Part shown: positions 7,007 through 14,588 of the stretch, piece after piece
Numbering within the stretch: position 1 is the stretch's first letter
How the letters are laid out: each line of letters begins with the position of its first letter
Made by a program: the position numbers and the translations under genes
DNA from: Lacisediminihabitans sp046156175
Lineage (GTDB): Bacteria; Actinomycetota; Actinomycetes; Actinomycetales; Microbacteriaceae
NCBI RefSeq assembly: GCF_046156175.1
Contig: NZ_JAYLVL010000003.1
Span: 310,001 to 374,000, forward strand
Length of the DNA stretch: 64,000 nt
Reading direction: 5' to 3'
The notes under the pieces: model-generated
The model's database searches: none
What the model saw: only the letters and a program-made list of their open reading frames with translations
Told to the model about the DNA's origin: nothing

Positions 7007-8911
7007 GTGCGCCCTATTGACGAGCGGACGGAAGCGACGCCGCTTCCCCTCCGCGACCGAGTCTCGGCCAGCCGCCGTGACACCACCACCGACGCGGACT
7101 GGGCGTCATTCGAAGAGCGATTCGACGCCGAGTCCCCCCGGCTCGGCGAACTCTTCCGCCGCATCTACGGTGACGGGGCCGAGGCAAGCGAGCAACTCGC
7201 CCTCCTCGCCATCGACTGTGCCCAGTCTTGGCAGCGTCGCCCCGCCGACCTCCGTGCCCTCGACTCCCGTCGCGCGACCCTGCCGGACTGGTACCAGTCG
7301 AACCGGATGCTCGGTGGCGTCTGCTACGTGGACCTCTACGCCGGCGATCTCACCGGCCTCCGCTCGCGCATCCCCTACTTCCGAGAGCTCGGGCTGACCT
7401 ACCTGCACCTCATGCCCCTGTACCTCGCCCCGGAGGACAACTCGGATGGCGGCTACGCGGTGTCGAGCTATCGCGCCGTGAGCCCGAGCCTCGGCACCAT
7501 GACGCAACTCGCCGAACTGGCCGCGGAACTGCGCGCCAACGGCATCTCGCTGGTGCTCGACTTCATCTTCAACCACACCTCCGACGAGCACGAGTGGGCC
7601 CGCAAAGCCCTCGCCGGCGACCCCGAGCACGAGGCGTTCTACTGGATCTACCCGGACCGCACGATGCCCGACGAATTCGAGCGCACCGTGCGGGAGATCT
7701 TCCCCGACGACCATTCCGGCTCCTTCGTTCCGCTGCCCGACGGTCGCTGGGTCTGGGCCACGTTCCACTCCTTCCAGTGGGACCTCAACTATCGCAATCC
7801 CGCAGTCTTCCGCGCGATGGCGGGCGAAATGCTCCATCTCGCCAACCTCGGGGTGGACGTGCTGCGCATGGACGCCGTCGCTTTCATCTGGAAACAGCTC
7901 GGAACGAGCAGCGAGAACCTTCCGGAGGCGCACCTGCTGATCCAGGCGTTCAATGCGGTGTGCCGCATCGCCGCGCCATCCGTGCTCTTCAAGTCGGAGG
8001 CCATCGTGCACCCCGACCAGGTCGCGGAATACATCTCGCTCGAGGAATGCCAGCTGAGCTACAACCCACTGCAGATGGCGCTCATCTGGAACTCGCTCGC
8101 CACCCGCGAGGTGGGCTTGCTCTCGCAGGCCCTCGAGCGTCGGCACGCGATCGTCCCGGGCACGGCCTGGGTCAACTATGTGAGAAGCCACGATGACATC
8201 GGCTGGACCTTCGCCGACGAGGATGCCGCGGAGCTCGGCATCGACGAGTCAGACCATCGCCGGTTCCTCAATTCGTTCTACGTGAATCGCTTCGAGGGCA
8301 GCTTCGCCCGCGGGGTGCCGTTCCAGGACAATCCCCGCACCGGTGACTGCCGCATCTCGGGCACGACCGCGTCACTGGCGGGGATGGAAGCACACGATGC
8401 CGGGGCGATCGATCGCATCCTGCTCGCCCACTCGATCATCCTGAGTACCGGCGGCATCCCGCTGCTCTATCTCGGTGACGAGGTGGGTCAGCTCAATGAC
8501 TACGGCTATCTCGAGGTGCTGACGCACGCCGATGACAGTCGCTGGGTGGGTCGACCGCCCTACCCGGCATCCGCCTACGCGACCCGCGCAGACCCGACCA
8601 CGGATGCCGGTCGCATCTACCAGGGGCTGCGCCAGTTGATCGAGGTGCGCGGCTACACCAGCGAGTTCGCGGGCGGACGACTGGTGCCCTTCGGTACCCA
8701 TAACCCGCATGTGCTCGGCTACCAACGTCCTGGCCCCGACACCACCGTGCTCGTGCTCGCGAACTTCTCCGACGGCCCCGCAGAGGTCTCGGCCGAGACA
8801 CTGTCCGGGATGCCGGAGCGCGCGATGGACCTAGTGACGGGTCACGTCGTGACGCTGTCGGGCGGGATCACTCTCGGTGCCCACCGGTTCCTCTGGTTGC
8901 GGCTGGGCTGA
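7007..8911 (+). CDS. Amylosucrase, glycoside hydrolase family 13
   Basis: A 634-residue protein with amylosucrase layout: a helical N-terminal domain of about 100 residues, a (beta/alpha)8 barrel and a C-terminal beta domain. GH13 motifs are DFIFNHTSDEH, nucleophile Asp289 (DVLRMDAVAF), acid/base Glu331 (FKSEAIV) and Asp396 (RSHDDIGW). The close spacing matches the catalytic triad of the Neisseria polysaccharea enzyme. It would convert sucrose into fructose plus an alpha-1,4-glucan, or be a related sucrose hydrolase. No signal peptide is visible, so it is probably cytoplasmic. It begins at GTG, 23 bp after the aldehyde dehydrogenase, but has no functional link to it. Confidence 0.85.
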   Translation: MRPIDERTEATPLPLRDRVSASRRDTTTDADWASFEERFDAESPRLGELFRRIYGDGAEASEQLALLAIDCAQSWQRRPADLRALDSRRATLPDWYQSNRMLGGVCYVDLYAGDLTGLRSRIPYFRELGLTYLHLMPLYLAPEDNSDGGYAVSSYRAVSPSLGTMTQLAELAAELRANGISLVLDFIFNHTSDEHEWARKALAGDPEHEAFYWIYPDRTMPDEFERTVREIFPDDHSGSFVPLPDGRWVWATFHSFQWDLNYRNPAVFRAMAGEMLHLANLGVDVLRMDAVAFIWKQLGTSSENLPEAHLLIQAFNAVCRIAAPSVLFKSEAIVHPDQVAEYISLEECQLSYNPLQMALIWNSLATREVGLLSQALERRHAIVPGTAWVNYVRSHDDIGWTFADEDAAELGIDESDHRRFLNSFYVNRFEGSFARGVPFQDNPRTGDCRISGTTASLAGMEAHDAGAIDRILLAHSIILSTGGIPLLYLGDEVGQLNDYGYLEVLTHADDSRWVGRPPYPASAYATRADPTTDAGRIYQGLRQLIEVRGYTSEFAGGRLVPFGTHNPHVLGYQRPGPDTTVLVLANFSDGPAEVSAETLSGMPERAMDLVTGHVVTLSGGITLGAHRFLWLRLG

Positions 8912-8921
8912 GCCGGCTCAG
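8908..8921. other. 14-bp perfect palindrome joining two convergent stop codons
   Basis: CTGAGCCGGCTCAG is its own reverse complement. It contains the TGA of the amylosucrase gene on the + strand and the TGA of the converging gene on the - strand. It could act as a short bidirectional termination hairpin, although there is no T-tract. Confidence 0.5.
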
Positions 8922-9544
8922 TGCGAATCGATCTCGCCGGCACTCCGCCGCAAGCGGGCGAGATCGATGGCGATGAAGGCTCGCAGACGCGTATCGCGTT
9001 CGAGTTCGTAGTCGGTATCCGGCTTCTGCATCGGTCCGTGGTCGAGCCGCGATTCGATCGCGGTGCCGAGTTCCGACCAGGCCTGGCTGCGGGCATCCTC
9101 CGTGACGCTCTCGACGAAGTCCCGATCATCCACCAGCCGCGCGAGCTCGTCAGACAGGGACGAGTACGCCAGGCCGCGGCGAGTGAGTTGACGGAAGTCC
9201 CGCGGGCCGTAGTCGTGCTCTTTCGAGGTCGTACCGCTGGCGCTGGTGAGGCTGTTTGCCAACTCGGTCATCCGCGCGGCATACCCGGCCTGCTCTGCGG
9301 AGAGGTTGGTCAATTCCAGCGCGACCCATGACGCGGTCTCCGCCGCATCGAAGCGGTGGTCATCGCGCAGGGCGCTCACGATGATGCGATTCTTGACATC
9401 CATGGTGAGGGCGGAGCGAGCGATCAGCAGCCCCTCTTCCACGGCCCGCTCGAGGGAGATCGGCTCTCCCGCGGGGATACGCACGTAGGGTCGGCTCAGC
9501 TTGGGAGGGCCCGGAACAGGGCGCTTCTCGCGCTTCCTGGCCAT
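8918..9544 (-). CDS. Hypothetical protein, conserved-looking, function unknown
   Basis: About 208 residues from the ATG at 9544; an upstream in-frame ATG at 9604 would give 228 residues and lies only 27 nt from the tmRNA 3' end. Neither start has a clear ribosome site. The protein is charged and mostly helical, begins with a basic, proline-rich stretch (MARKREKRPVPGPP), and has no signal peptide, transmembrane segment or metal motif that I recognise. It follows tmRNA on the same strand. I do not recognise a family. Confidence 0.7.
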   Translation of the reverse strand: MARKREKRPVPGPPKLSRPYVRIPAGEPISLERAVEEGLLIARSALTMDVKNRIIVSALRDDHRFDAAETASWVALELTNLSAEQAGYAARMTELANSLTSASGTTSKEHDYGPRDFRQLTRRGLAYSSLSDELARLVDDRDFVESVTEDARSQAWSELGTAIESRLDHGPMQKPDTDYELERDTRLRAFIAIDLARLRRSAGEIDSH

Positions 9545-9630
9545 GCGTCGATGTCCCGCCTTCAGCGCCACGGATGCCACATTCGGCAGGTCTGTTACGA
9601 CCATTCAACAACGCGCGACAGCCGCAAGGG

Positions 9631-10002
9631 TGGAGATGGGGGGAATTGAACCCCCGTCCACTGCTGTGGTCATATGCCTTCTACGGGTGTATCCAGTGAA
9701 AGCGTTCTGCTCGGCTCCGGAATTTGCCACTGGCATCCAATCCGACGAGCCCAGTCCCAGTTCAAGTCCCGCGGCGCCCTGAGACGCAACACCGCAGCAA
9801 TCTCCCTAAATTACGCCAGGATCCGGTTAGAGAGCATCCCCAGACTGACGGACTTCATTAGTGCTCTTGCTTAGGCAGCGAGAGCGAAGTCAGCGCGGTT
9901 AGATTTCGCACTTATTGTTTGCAGAGGTCGTTTACGAGATAACCCTGCATCCTCGACCCGCTTCTCACACTCACGCAGGCAATGTCGAAACCGATCATCC
10001 CC
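9631..10002 (-). ncRNA. ssrA: Transfer-messenger RNA
   Basis: The 5' end reads GGGGAUGAUCGGUUUCGACA (from 10002 down) and the 3' end carries the T-arm GGGGGTTCAATTCCCCC followed by CAUCUCC-A at 9631. These ends pair as a seven-base acceptor stem with one G-U pair. The tag reading frame on the - strand runs 9909-9871 and encodes AKSNRADFALAA followed by UAA, with GCG as resume codon. A complete CCA is not encoded (the next bases are CCC), so the tail is added after transcription. With SmpB, encoded nearby, it rescues stalled ribosomes and tags the incomplete proteins for proteolysis. Confidence 0.96.
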
Positions 10003-10180
10003 AGGTGCACCTTCCCGACGTGCAGGAAGAGTGAGCAGCTATCGCGCGCTGTTGAATTGTCACGGTCCGCAAGCGAACCACACTGCCTGTCGGCAGCCCT
10101 CAAGCATACGTCGGATGCCCGGGCAGAATCCACCGCCCGTGGAATGATGAGGGCACGACCGGACACCAATGGAGACGATC
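10003..10180. other. Divergent intergenic region between ssrA and the SIMPL gene
   Basis: About 178 bp that should contain the tmRNA promoter (- strand) and the promoter of the SIMPL-domain gene (+ strand). I could not place convincing -35/-10 boxes for either. Confidence 0.4.
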
Positions 10181-10849
10181 ATGACCGACACCATCATCAC
10201 CGTGCAGGGCAGATTCTCGTCGTTCTATCCGCCGGAACGGGCCACCGTGCAGCTCTCGGTCGGTTTCGAAGGGCCGATCCGCGAACCGGTGTTCGCCGAG
10301 ACCGTCGCCGTGTCATCCACCGTACGTTCGCTGCTGGCGCAGCAGCATGCCCCCGCCACCGGTCCGATCACGTGGTGGTCGAGCGACAGCATCCAGGTCT
10401 GGAGCACCAGACCCTGGAGCCACGACGGCGCACAACTGCCACCCGTCTTCCACTCGCGGATCGGATTCAGCGTCAAGTTCAATGATTTCGCCGTGATGGC
10501 GGAGTGGATCGAGAAGGTGGCAGTTCTCGACGGCCTCACCGTCGGCGCGATCACCTGGGCTTTGACGGAGGGGCGCAAGACGGCGGTGATCGCGGAGGTG
10601 CGATCGCGGGCGGTGAAGGACGCTGTGGCGAAGGCCAGCGTCTACGCCCAGAGCATCGGGCTCGGCTCCGTGCGCGCTGTCGCGCTCGCCGATCCGGGCA
10701 TGCTCGGCGACCAGGTGGGCGCCTCCGCGGGCGGAGCACCCCACCCGATGTCACGCATGATGGCCGCCGGCTCCGCGCCGGAGCTCTCGCTCACGCCGGA
10801 GGACATCGAGATCGATGCGGTCGTAGACGCGCGGTTCGTCGCCAGCTGA
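10181..10849 (+). CDS. SIMPL-domain (DUF541) protein
   Basis: A 222-residue protein starting at ATG 10181, with GGAGA at 10171-10175 as ribosome site; the alternative ATG at 10169 has none. The N-terminus TIITVQGRFSSFYPPERATVQLSVGFEG is the family's opening beta pattern, and the rest fits the DUF541/SIMPL fold, including a conserved A-V-x-D-A helix (VKDAVAKASVYAQSIGL). Most family members are secreted or membrane-anchored, but this one lacks an obvious signal peptide. Its function is not established; family members have been tied to oxidative-stress or surface functions. Confidence 0.75.
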   Translation: MTDTIITVQGRFSSFYPPERATVQLSVGFEGPIREPVFAETVAVSSTVRSLLAQQHAPATGPITWWSSDSIQVWSTRPWSHDGAQLPPVFHSRIGFSVKFNDFAVMAEWIEKVAVLDGLTVGAITWALTEGRKTAVIAEVRSRAVKDAVAKASVYAQSIGLGSVRAVALADPGMLGDQVGASAGGAPHPMSRMMAAGSAPELSLTPEDIEIDAVVDARFVAS

Positions 10850-10869
10850 GGCACGCTGGCTCCGCCCCT

Positions 10870-10884
10870 CCCGCGACATGCGGG
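10870..10884. terminator. Short hairpin between convergent SIMPL and smpB genes
   Basis: CCCGC-GACAT-GCGGG forms a perfect five-bp GC-only stem with a five-base loop in the 47-bp gap between two converging genes. A short run of A on the + strand follows a few bases later. It is a weak, possibly bidirectional, terminator. Confidence 0.35.
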
Positions 10885-10896
10885 TGCAGAAAACCC

Positions 10897-11373
10897 TCAG
10901 TCGCCGAGGTTGCGGCGCGCGGACATGGCACGATCCGCCTCGCGATTGTCCTGGCGCTCTCGCAGCGCCTGGCGCTTGTCATACTCGCGCTTGCCCTTGG
11001 CGACGGCGATCTCGACCTTTGCGCGTCCGTCGCTGAAGTAGATCTTCAGCGGGACAAGGGTGTAGCCGCCCTCTTTGGTCTTGTTGTGGATCTTGAGGAT
11101 CTGCGCCTTGTGCAGGAGGAGTTTGCGCTTGCGGCGGGGGGGATGGTTGTTCCAGGTGCCCTGGTTGTATTCGGGAATGTGCACGGCATCGAGCCAGGCT
11201 TCGCCGTACTCGACGAAGGCGTAGCCGTCGACGAGGGACGCCCGACCCTCACGCAACGACTTCACCTCGGTACCGGTGAGAACCAGTCCCGCCTCATAGG
11301 TGTCTTCGATCGTGTAGTCGTGGCGCGCTTTGCGATTGGTGGCCACAACCTTCTGGCCACGTTCCTTCGGCAC
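10897..11373 (-). CDS. smpB: SsrA-binding protein SmpB
   Basis: A 158-residue SmpB with the hallmark segments ATNRKARHDY, GLVLTGTEVKSLREGR, the beta-barrel motif NNHPPRRKRKLLLHK, and the basic C-terminal tail KGKREYDKRQ that enters the ribosome decoding site. The length is typical. It binds the tRNA-like domain of tmRNA and brings it to stalled ribosomes. Its partner ssrA lies about 900 bp downstream on the same strand, and ftsX is 62 bp upstream, the usual actinobacterial order. Confidence 0.97.
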   Translation of the reverse strand: MPKERGQKVVATNRKARHDYTIEDTYEAGLVLTGTEVKSLREGRASLVDGYAFVEYGEAWLDAVHIPEYNQGTWNNHPPRRKRKLLLHKAQILKIHNKTKEGGYTLVPLKIYFSDGRAKVEIAVAKGKREYDKRQALRERQDNREADRAMSARRNLGD

Positions 11374-11435
11374 GATTCACTCCTGGATTGATTGCGCCCA
11401 GACCATCCGCGCGCAGCCCTCCACTCTAACGGGGT

Positions 11436-12350
11436 CTAGACCTTCAGGTAGCGGCTGATCGCGAAACTCGCGGATGCCGCGGCGAGCACAGCTCCGACCA
11501 CGAGGAGGATCGGCACGACGATGTATGCCTCCGACAGACCGATGAACGGGGTGTCGAGGGACTGCGTGCCGAGGTATCCCTGCACGAAGAACCGCACGAT
11601 CGAGACGACCGCGAGGCTCGCGAGCACCGATCCGATGAGCGCGGCGATCACCCCTTCCAGGATGAACGGGGTCTGGATGAACCGGTTCGAGGCGCCCACC
11701 AGGCGCATGATCCCCAACTCCCGCCGCCTCGAGAATGCCGAGAGTCGGATCGTGGTGGCGATGAGGAGCACAGCGGCCACGAGCATGAGCACGGCGATGC
11801 TCACCGCCGTGAGACTCGCGGCGTTGAGCGCAGCAAAGATCGGATCGAGGTACTTGCGTTGGTCAACTACCTGCTCGACGCCGGCGAGGCTCGCAACGCT
11901 CTCCCGGATCACATCGGCTTTCGACGGGTCCTTGAGATTGATCGAGAAGGTCTCAGAGAGAAAGGCCGGTGTGATGAAGTCGGCACCGGTGGTGTCTTTG
12001 AAGTAGGTCTTGTAGTTCTTGTAGACCTGGTCGTGGTTCTCGAAGGTGACCGATTTGATCAGCCCGGCCAGCGCGGGCGACTTGAGCTGCGACTCGACAT
12101 CCGCCTTCTGGCTCTTCGTCGCCTCGACCAGGTTGCACTGGCCGGCCGTCGAGGAGTCGGTGCACATGTAGACCGAGACCTGCGCGCGGTCGTTCCAGTA
12201 ACCCTTCATCTGCCCGATCTGGAACTGCAGCAGGATAGCGGCGCCCACGAAGGTGAGCGAGATGAAGGTGACGAGAATGACCGAGACGACCATGGAGATG
12301 TTGCGCCGCAGGCCGTTGCCGACCTCGGACATGATCAAGCCGAACCTCAT
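11436..12350 (-). CDS. ftsX: Cell-division ABC transporter permease FtsX
   Basis: A 304-residue membrane protein with the FtsX layout: a short cytosolic N-terminus, first transmembrane helix at about 22-42, an extracellular domain of about 130 residues, then three further helices in the C-terminal half (near 170-195, 225-250 and 270-295). FtsX with FtsE couples divisome signals to peptidoglycan hydrolases outside the cell. Its ATG overlaps the ftsE stop (ATGA), so the two are translationally coupled. The extracellular loop has a cysteine pair (CTDSSTAGQC). Confidence 0.95.
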   Translation of the reverse strand: MRFGLIMSEVGNGLRRNISMVVSVILVTFISLTFVGAAILLQFQIGQMKGYWNDRAQVSVYMCTDSSTAGQCNLVEATKSQKADVESQLKSPALAGLIKSVTFENHDQVYKNYKTYFKDTTGADFITPAFLSETFSINLKDPSKADVIRESVASLAGVEQVVDQRKYLDPIFAALNAASLTAVSIAVLMLVAAVLLIATTIRLSAFSRRRELGIMRLVGASNRFIQTPFILEGVIAALIGSVLASLAVVSIVRFFVQGYLGTQSLDTPFIGLSEAYIVVPILLVVGAVLAAASASFAISRYLKV

Positions 12351-13117
12351 CGCGAGACCTCCTCGGCCTGCCCGGCGATGCCGAGGTTGGAGCGGGAGAC
12401 GGATGCCGGACCGAAGCCCTGCACGGGAATGGTCTGGGTCTGGTAGCCGCCCTGACGTTCATCACGCACGATCTGGCCGCTGACCAGTTCGATCACACGA
12501 CGCTGCATCTGGTCGACGATCCCCGCGTCGTGGGTGGCCATGATCACTGTGGTGCCGCTCTGGCTGATGCGCTCGAGCAGGGTCATGATTCCGGCGGATG
12601 TGGAGGGGTCGAGGTTTCCCGTCGGCTCATCCGCCAGGAGGATCGCGGGCTTGTTCACGATGGCGCGCGCGATCGCGACGCGCTGCTGCTCACCGCCGGA
12701 GAGCTCGTGAGGCAGCCGGTTGGTCTTGCCGGCGAGGCCGACCATCTTCAGCACATCCGGAACCGCCTCCTGGATGAATCCGCGGGACTTGCCGATCACC
12801 TGGAGCGAGAAGGCCACGTTGTCGAACACGTTCTTCTGCGGGAGGAGTCGGAAATCTTGGAATACCACCCCGAGATTGCGCCGGAAATAGGGCACTTTGC
12901 GGCTGGTGAGTTGCCCGAGATTCTGCCCGAGCACATGGATCTGCCCCTTCGAGGGGTTCTCCTCCTTGAGCACGAGGCGCAGGAAGCTGGACTTGCCGCT
13001 GCCGGACGCTCCAACGAGGAACACGAATTCGCCGCGAAGGATCTCAAGCGTCACCGCATTGAGCGCCGGGCGCGCGTTCCCCTTGTAGAGCTTGGTTACC
13101 TGATCAAACCGAATCAT
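12347..13117 (-). CDS. ftsE: Cell-division ABC transporter ATPase FtsE
   Basis: A 256-residue ABC ATPase with Walker A GASGSGKSS (near residue 36), signature LSGGEQQRVAIARA, Walker B ILLADEPTGNLD and the switch histidine in MATHDAG. It opens with MIRFDQVTKLY, typical of FtsE. It is about 27 residues longer than the usual 229; the extra C-terminal tail after the ATPase core is polar, a feature I associate with Microbacteriaceae FtsE. It partners FtsX. Confidence 0.95.
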   Translation of the reverse strand: MIRFDQVTKLYKGNARPALNAVTLEILRGEFVFLVGASGSGKSSFLRLVLKEENPSKGQIHVLGQNLGQLTSRKVPYFRRNLGVVFQDFRLLPQKNVFDNVAFSLQVIGKSRGFIQEAVPDVLKMVGLAGKTNRLPHELSGGEQQRVAIARAIVNKPAILLADEPTGNLDPSTSAGIMTLLERISQSGTTVIMATHDAGIVDQMQRRVIELVSGQIVRDERQGGYQTQTIPVQGFGPASVSRSNLGIAGQAEEVSR

Positions 13118-13274
13118 GACCGTTTGACTCTAAGGAGCTACTCCCGAATCAGGAAGAGCGACAGGCCGGATGTCACGACTCTCAGAAAGCACCGACAGGG
13201 ACTACTCGAGTAGATTTGATCGCGAAGTAAAGATTCGCGCAGCGAGGACGCTGCTCTTCCCAGAAAGGTTGCTC
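13118..13274. promoter_or_regulatory. Divergent ftsE / oxidoreductase promoter region with an inverted repeat
   Basis: This 157-bp gap must drive ftsEX leftward and the Gfo/Idh/MocA gene rightward. It contains the inverted repeat CGCGAA (13221-13226) and TTCGCG (13234-13239) around the spacer GTAAAGA, a possible operator about 36 bp before the rightward start. AGAAAGG at 13262-13268 serves as the ribosome site. No promoter boxes are assigned. Confidence 0.35.
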
Positions 13275-14483
13275 ATGTCGATCTCCATTGGCGTCGTCGG
13301 CGCCGGCCAGTTCGCCGGCCAGTTCTCGAAGCTGTTCAAACTCCACCCACAGGTTTCGCGGGTTCTGGTGACGGACCTGCTCCCGGAGCGTGCATCGGAG
13401 CTGAACGAGGCCCAGGGGCTCGACGGCACCGTCACCGACTTCGCTGCGATGCTGGCCTCCGACGTGGATGCGATCGCCATCTTCACCCAGCGCTGGACCC
13501 ACGGGGCGCTCGTGCTCGAAGCCCTCCGGGCGGGCAAGCACGTCTATTCGGCAGTGCCCATGGCGATCACCGAAGACGAGATCGCCGCGATCATCGACGC
13601 CGTGCGTGAAACCGGCCTCACCTACATGATGGGTGAGACCAGCTATTACAACCCGGCCACCGTGTACGCCCGGGAGAAGTTCGCCGAGGGGGCCTTCGGT
13701 CGGGTCTTCTACGCCGAGGGCGATTACGTGCACGACATGGATCTCGGATTCTATGCCGCCTACGAATACAGTGGCGGACCCGAGTGGAAGCGCACCGCGA
13801 GCTACCCTCCCATGCTCTACCCCACCCATTCCATCGGCGGAGTGCTCGGCGCGATCCCGACCCACGCGGTCAGCGTGAGTTGCATCGGGGTGACGGATGA
13901 CCGCGGCGATGGGGTCTTCGACCGGGAGACCAGCATGTTCGACAACGACTTCTCGAACGCGACGGCGCTCTTCGAGTTGGACGGCGGAGGATCGATGCGC
14001 ATCAACGAAATGCGACGGGTGGGTTACCCCTCGCACATCCGCGAATCCCGCTTCCGCTTCTTCGGCACCGAGGGTAGCTTCGAACAGCTCGCCGAGGTGT
14101 CGGTCTGGCAGAACAAGGAGGGCGTCGAAGACGTGACCGCGCTTCTCGCCACCGCCGAGACCATGGATGCGGATGACCCGGCACTGGCGCACGTCGCGCC
14201 GGAGCTGCGCGCCTCCTTCATCTCCGGCCATGCCCCGGTGCACGACGCCACGCGCCTGCCCGAGAGCTTCCTCGGCGCACCGGACGGGCACGAGGGCAGC
14301 CACCACTTCCTGGCCGACGACTTCGTCACCGCGGTCGTCGACGGAACGCTTCCTCCGGTGAACGCCTGGGTCGCCGCGCGGTTCACCCTTCCCGGCATCG
14401 TCGCGCACCAGTCCGCCTTGCAGGGTGGGGTCCGTCTTCCGATCGACGACTTCGGGGATGCTCCGGAGACGCTTCGGGGCTAG
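13275..14483 (+). CDS. Gfo/Idh/MocA-family NAD(P)-dependent oxidoreductase
   Basis: A 402-residue protein starting at ATG 13275 behind AGAAAGG. It has the N-terminal dinucleotide fold GVVGAGQFAGQF, the AGKHVYSAVPMA segment where the family usually has EKP, and a C-terminal substrate domain (GGxxxHSIG-like YPTHSIGGVLG). Family members oxidise or reduce sugars, inositols or their derivatives. The lysine of the usual E-K-P motif is replaced here (SAVP), which may mean a changed mechanism or a non-canonical member. It stands alone, so the substrate cannot be inferred. Confidence 0.82.
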   Translation: MSISIGVVGAGQFAGQFSKLFKLHPQVSRVLVTDLLPERASELNEAQGLDGTVTDFAAMLASDVDAIAIFTQRWTHGALVLEALRAGKHVYSAVPMAITEDEIAAIIDAVRETGLTYMMGETSYYNPATVYAREKFAEGAFGRVFYAEGDYVHDMDLGFYAAYEYSGGPEWKRTASYPPMLYPTHSIGGVLGAIPTHAVSVSCIGVTDDRGDGVFDRETSMFDNDFSNATALFELDGGGSMRINEMRRVGYPSHIRESRFRFFGTEGSFEQLAEVSVWQNKEGVEDVTALLATAETMDADDPALAHVAPELRASFISGHAPVHDATRLPESFLGAPDGHEGSHHFLADDFVTAVVDGTLPPVNAWVAARFTLPGIVAHQSALQGGVRLPIDDFGDAPETLRG

Positions 14484-14494
14484 GTCTCGGTCGA

Positions 14495-14580
14495 GGTCTC
14501 GATACGGTCGCTGGGCGACCTACTCGACCACCAGGCAAGCGGGTGGTCGAGTAGCGAGCGCCAGCGAGCGTATCGAGACC
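14495..14580. repeat. Long imperfect palindrome, intergenic repeat element of Microbacteriaceae type
   Basis: The left arm (14495-14532) begins GGTCTCGATACGGTCGCTGG and the right arm (14542-14580) ends with its near-exact complement, GCGAGCGTATCGAGACC. The loop is the nine bases AGGCAAGCG. It occupies the gap between the converging oxidoreductase and prfB genes, so it can act as a bidirectional terminator. The TCGAGTAGCGAGCGCCAGCGAGCGTATCGA-type core is, from memory, dispersed in Microbacteriaceae genomes; only one copy is in this window. Confidence 0.85.
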
Positions 14581-14588
14581 GGGGCGAG

